Below, piece by piece: positions 60,506-64,000 of a stretch of 64,000 nt of DNA. This DNA is from Pseudomonas sp. CFBP13508 (GTDB lineage Bacteria > Pseudomonadota > Gammaproteobacteria > Pseudomonadales > Pseudomonadaceae). The notes beneath the pieces are model-generated. The model was not told the DNA's origin, did not search any database, and saw only the letters and a program-made list of their open reading frames with translations. The position numbers and the translations under genes were made by a program. Location: assembly GCF_005233515.1 (NCBI RefSeq), contig NZ_QFZZ01000001.1, positions 463,320 to 527,319 on the forward strand, read 5' to 3'. Position 1 is the first letter of the stretch. Every line of letters starts with the position of its first letter.

Positions 60506-62503
60506 ATGACTGCTGAAAGACCTTCAGAGCTGAGTTACAACCCGCACATGCCGCTGTCGCAGGCGTTGCTGCTGCCACGTATCGTCATCGAAAACACCAT
60601 GCCGACCCTCGACGGTGGCCAATTCGCGGTCAAATCGATTGCCGGGCGCGAAGTAGTGGTGACCAGCAAAGTCTTTGCCGACGGCCATGACAAGCTCGCC
60701 GTGCGCATTCGCTGGCGCGAGGAAGGCCAGGAAACCTGGCAGACCGAGGTCATGTCCGATCAGGGCAACAACACCTGGCAAGGCCAGTTCCGCCCCGAGG
60801 AACAGGGCCGCTACCTGTATTGCATCGAAGCGTGGATCGACCATTTCGCCAGCTTCCAGTACGAACTGGAAAAGAAGCACAGCGCGGCGGTGCCGGTTTC
60901 TCTGGAGCTGCAGGAAGGCCGGACGATGGTGCAACAGGCCGCCGAACGCAGCGAAGGCCAGCTCAGCGAGCAGCTCGCGGCGCTGCACCATGAATTGTCG
61001 GGCCTGCTCGAAACCGAGCAGGTCGCCCTGTTTCTGCACTCGCGCAGTGCAGAGCTGATGGCTCAGGCCGATCACCGCGCCTATCTGAGCGTCAGCGCCG
61101 AATTCCCCATGGACGTCGAGCGCGAACTCGCCGAGTTCGCCAGTTGGTATGAGTTGTTTCCACGCTCGATCACCGACGATCCCCAGCGTCACGGCACGTT
61201 CAACGATGTGCACTCGCGTCTGCCGATGATTCAGGACATGGGTTTCGACGTGTTGTACTTCACGCCGATTCACCCGATCGGCCGCGCCCACCGCAAGGGC
61301 CGCAACAATTCCCTGACCGCTGGCCCAGACGATCCCGGCAGCCCGTACGCGATTGGTAGCGAAGAGGGCGGCCACGAAGCGATTCACTCGCAACTCGGCA
61401 CCCGTGAAGATTTCCGCCGTTTGGTGGCCGCCGCCGCCGACCATGGCCTGGAAATCGCTCTCGACTTCGCCATCCAGTGTTCCCAGGACCACCCGTGGCT
61501 CAAGGAGCATCCGGGCTGGTTCAACTGGCGCCCGGACGGCACGATCAAATACGCCGAAAATCCGCCGAAGAAATACCAGGACATCGTCAACGTCGACTTC
61601 TATGCGCCGGACGCGATTCCGAGCCTGTGGGTCGAGTTGCGCGACATCGTCGTCGGCTGGGTCAGGGAAGGCGTGAAAATCTTCCGCGTTGACAACCCGC
61701 ACACCAAACCGCTGCCGTTCTGGCAATGGCTGATCGCCGATGTGCGCACCCTGTACCCGGAAGTGATCTTTCTCGCCGAGGCCTTCACCACGCCGGCGAT
61801 GATGGCCCGTCTGGGCAAGGTCGGTTATTCGCAGAGCTACACCTATTTCACCTGGCGCAATACCAAGGCCGAGCTGGCGGAATATTTCACCGAACTGAAT
61901 CAGTCGCCGTGGCGCGAATGCTATCGGCCGAATTTCTTCGTCAATACTCCGGACATCAACCCGGCGTTCCTGCATGAGTCGGGGCGTCCCGGTTTCCTCA
62001 TTCGCGCGGCGCTGGCGACTATGGGCTCGGGGCTGTGGGGCATGTATTCCGGTTTCGAATTGTGCGAATCGGCGCCAGTACCGGGCAAAGAGGAATATCT
62101 GGATTCGGAGAAATACGAAATCCGCGTCCGCGATTTCACCGCACCCGGCAACATCATTGCCGAGATCGCCCAGCTCAACCGCATCCGCCGGCAGAACCCG
62201 GCGCTGCATACGCATCTGGGCCTGAAAATCTACAACGCCTGGAACGACAACATTCTGTACTTCGGCAAGCGCAGCGCCGATGGCAGCAATTTCATTCTGG
62301 TCGCGGTCAGCCTCGATCCGCACAACGTGCAGGAAGCGAATTTCGAACTGCCGCTGTGGGAAATGGGCCTGCCGGACGACGCCACCACCCATGGTGAAGA
62401 TCTGATGAATGGCCATCGCTGGGACTGGCACGGCAAATATCAGTTCATGCGCATCGACCCGGCGTATCAGCCGTTCGGGATTTGGCGGATTACAGCTTCG
62501 TAA
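60506..62503 (+). CDS. glgE: Alpha-1,4-glucan:maltose-1-phosphate maltosyltransferase (GlgE)
   Basis: A 665-residue GH13-type enzyme. It has an N-terminal Ig-like domain (about 25-130, SKVFADGHDKLAVRIRWREE), a helical insert, and a catalytic barrel with the motifs FDVLYFTPIHPIGRAHRKGR and EIALDFAIQCSQDHPWLKEH, the nucleophile region KIFRVDNPHTKPLPFWQWL and the acid/base EVIFLAEAFTTP. It adds maltose from maltose-1-phosphate to alpha-glucan. The next gene encodes TreS, giving the trehalose-maltose-glucan route. ATG 60506 follows TTAAGGAGAGATGCTCA. Confidence 0.95.
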   Translation: MTAERPSELSYNPHMPLSQALLLPRIVIENTMPTLDGGQFAVKSIAGREVVVTSKVFADGHDKLAVRIRWREEGQETWQTEVMSDQGNNTWQGQFRPEEQGRYLYCIEAWIDHFASFQYELEKKHSAAVPVSLELQEGRTMVQQAAERSEGQLSEQLAALHHELSGLLETEQVALFLHSRSAELMAQADHRAYLSVSAEFPMDVERELAEFASWYELFPRSITDDPQRHGTFNDVHSRLPMIQDMGFDVLYFTPIHPIGRAHRKGRNNSLTAGPDDPGSPYAIGSEEGGHEAIHSQLGTREDFRRLVAAAADHGLEIALDFAIQCSQDHPWLKEHPGWFNWRPDGTIKYAENPPKKYQDIVNVDFYAPDAIPSLWVELRDIVVGWVREGVKIFRVDNPHTKPLPFWQWLIADVRTLYPEVIFLAEAFTTPAMMARLGKVGYSQSYTYFTWRNTKAELAEYFTELNQSPWRECYRPNFFVNTPDINPAFLHESGRPGFLIRAALATMGSGLWGMYSGFELCESAPVPGKEEYLDSEKYEIRVRDFTAPGNIIAEIAQLNRIRRQNPALHTHLGLKIYNAWNDNILYFGKRSADGSNFILVAVSLDPHNVQEANFELPLWEMGLPDDATTHGEDLMNGHRWDWHGKYQFMRIDPAYQPFGIWRITAS

Positions 62504-62518
62504 CATTTGAACCGCACT

Positions 62519-62635
62519 TGTGGCGAGGGGATTCATCCCCGCCGGGGCGCGCAGCGGCCCCTTTTTTCAAGCTGCACCGCGTTAATAATTTGCGACTGCT
62601 GCGCAGCCGAACGGGGATAAATCCCCTCGCCACAG
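62519..62635. repeat. Inverted repeat of the TGTGGCGAGGGGAT class between glgE and treS
   Basis: TTGTGGCGAGGGGATTCATC and CCC form one arm and GGGGATAAATCCCCTCGCCA with CA the other; inner GC-rich palindromes fill the centre. It is another dispersed Pseudomonas repeat, inside the glgE-treS gap. Confidence 0.85.
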
Positions 62636-62689
62636 GGGCTCACCAATGCGAGTCCCTCGGTGTATCAGAGAATTTTTCAGGAGTTCCAC

Positions 62690-64000
62690 ATGGCGAAGAA
62701 ACCCAAGGCAGCCGCCTTCATCAAAGACCCGCTCTGGTACAAGGACGCGGTGATCTATCAGGTTCACGTCAAATCGTTTTTCGACTCCAACAATGACGGG
62801 ATCGGCGACTTTCCCGGGCTTATCGCCAAACTCGATTACATTGCCGACCTCGGCGTCAACACCATCTGGCTGCTGCCGTTCTATCCCTCGCCACGCCGCG
62901 ACGACGGTTACGACATCGCCGAATACCGTGGCGTGCACAGCGACTACGGGACCATGGCCGACGCCAAGCGCTTCATTGCCGAAGCGCACAAGCGCGGTCT
63001 GCGGGTGATTACCGAACTGGTCATCAACCACACCTCCGACCAGCACCCGTGGTTTCAGCGTGCGCGTAAAGCCAAGCCGGGTTCGGCGGCGCGGGATTTC
63101 TACGTCTGGTCCGATGATGACCAGAAATACGACGGCACGCGGATCATCTTCCTCGATACCGAGAAGTCCAACTGGACTTGGGACCCGGTCGCCGGCCAAT
63201 ACTTCTGGCACCGCTTCTATTCGCATCAGCCGGATCTGAACTTCGATAACCCGCAAGTCATGAAAGCCGTGTTGTCGGTGATGCGTTACTGGCTGGACAT
63301 GGGCATCGACGGTCTGCGTCTCGATGCGATTCCGTACCTGATCGAGCGCGACGGCACCAACAACGAAAACCTGCCCGAGACCCATGACGTCCTCAAGCAG
63401 ATCCGTGCCGAGATCGACGCCAACTACCCCGACCGCATGCTGCTGGCCGAGGCCAATCAGTGGCCGGAAGACACACAGCTGTATTTCGGTGACACCGATG
63501 CCGCTGGGGTCAATGGCGACGAATGCCACATGGCCTTCCACTTCCCGCTGATGCCGCGCATGTACATGGCGTTGGCGCAGGAAGATCGCTTCCCGATTAC
63601 CGACATTCTCCGGCAGACCCCGGAAATTCCGGCGAATTGCCAATGGGCAATTTTCCTGCGCAACCACGATGAGCTGACCCTGGAAATGGTCACCGATCGT
63701 GAGCGCGATTACCTGTGGAACTACTACGCGGCTGACCGTCGCGCGCGAATCAACCTCGGTATTCGCCGCCGACTCGCGCCGCTGATGGAGCGCGACCGTC
63801 GCCGCATCGAACTGCTCAACAGCCTGCTGCTGTCGATGCCCGGCACGCCGACCCTGTATTACGGCGACGAAATCGGCATGGGCGACAATATCTACCTCGG
63901 CGACCGCGACGGCGTGCGTACTCCAATGCAGTGGTCGATCGACCGCAACGGCGGTTTCTCCCGCGCCGATCCGGCCAGTCTGGTACTGCCGCCGATCATG
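62690..64000 (+). CDS. treS: Trehalose synthase / maltose alpha-glucosyltransferase TreS (first 437 codons, runs off the window)
   Basis: The visible part is a GH13 barrel: [40 protein letters not shown], the nucleophile motif [15 protein letters not shown], acid/base [11 protein letters not shown] and the [11 protein letters not shown] motif, then [19 protein letters not shown]. TreS interconverts trehalose and maltose in the cytosol; in Pseudomonas it is usually fused to a maltokinase, which would feed GlgE with maltose-1-phosphate. That part would lie beyond the window. ATG 62690 follows TTTCAGGAGTTCCAC. Confidence 0.95.
   Translation, partial: MAKKPKAAAFIKDPLWYKDAVIYQVHVKSFFDSNNDGIGDFPGLIAKLDYIADLGVNTIWLLPFYPSPRRDDGYDIAEYRGVHSDYGTMADAKRFIAEAHKRGLRVITELVINHTSDQHPWFQRARKAKPGSAARDFYVWSDDDQKYDGTRIIFLDTEKSNWTWDPVAGQYFWHRFYSHQPDLNFDNPQVMKAVLSVMRYWLDMGIDGLRLDAIPYLIERDGTNNENLPETHDVLKQIRAEIDANYPDRMLLAEANQWPEDTQLYFGDTDAAGVNGDECHMAFHFPLMPRMYMALAQEDRFPITDILRQTPEIPANCQWAIFLRNHDELTLEMVTDRERDYLWNYYAADRRARINLGIRRRLAPLMERDRRRIELLNSLLLSMPGTPTLYYGDEIGMGDNIYLGDRDGVRTPMQWSIDRNGGFSRADPASLVLPPIM

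Noticed and set aside
60524..62536. A 670-codon minus-strand frame opposite glgE
   Set aside because: Antisense to a clear GlgE; the composition is that of a reverse frame.

Overview
The window looks like chromosomal DNA of a Pseudomonas of the fluorescens group. The protein families are typical of that group: muxABC-opmB, GlgE/TreS, an ANR-type box before ccoG, DUF6124 and DUF3203 proteins, and a Pdt-like two-partner secretion cluster. The clearest signature is the very dense set of REP/REPIN palindromes (GTGGGAGCGAGC...GCTCGCTCCCAC) between, and sometimes inside, genes. GC content is high throughout, with long antisense open frames, except for one lower-GC stretch at about 19.1-21.4 kb.

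Layout. 1-7.5 kb: end of a KaiC-like ATPase gene, a tRNA-Ser, a YccA/BI-1 membrane protein, a small lipoprotein, an Lrp regulator divergent from an EamA transporter, a DUF3302-HlyD-FUSC efflux operon and a GapN-type dehydrogenase. 7.9-16.9 kb: a co-directional set resembling the P. aeruginosa Pdt locus: PhdA-like protein, TpsB transporter, a DUF2341-LamG-ExbB fusion, ExbD, TonB, then a porin, a coiled-coil periplasmic protein, a YbjN protein and a parvulin. No TpsA substrate gene is present here. 17.1-24.6 kb: accessory genes (LysR, DUF6124 with a structured leader, a 702-residue unknown protein of atypical composition, GNAT, racemase, unknowns).

24.7-41.3 kb: mostly minus-strand genes: an eight-haem TPR cytochrome, a fused MFS/spermidine-synthase-like protein, then a tightly coupled run SphA-like protein - MoxR - DUF58 - DUF4381 - BatA - BatB/C - BatD - periplasmic HAD phosphatase - sulfatase. 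Two genes of this run (batD and the DUF4381 gene) carry REPINs inside their reading frames. 41.8-51.6 kb: thiol peroxidase and the muxABC-opmB RND pump, with a REPIN between muxB and muxC. 51.6-52.5 kb: an array of seven REPINs, six of them in near-perfect 134-bp tandem units. 52.7-64 kb: MHYT-GGDEF-EAL protein, SDR, MocR regulator, CcoG with an ANR box, DUF3203, MgtC, a 52-residue proline-rich protein, GlgE and the first part of TreS.

The two most unusual aspects are (i) the MoxR/Bat machinery translationally coupled to a periplasmic phosphatase and followed by an exported sulfatase, which suggests a dedicated envelope maturation or chaperone system, and (ii) REPIN behaviour: insertion into coding sequence without breaking the frame, and local tandem amplification. 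All functions are inferred from sequence reading alone; no database search was run.
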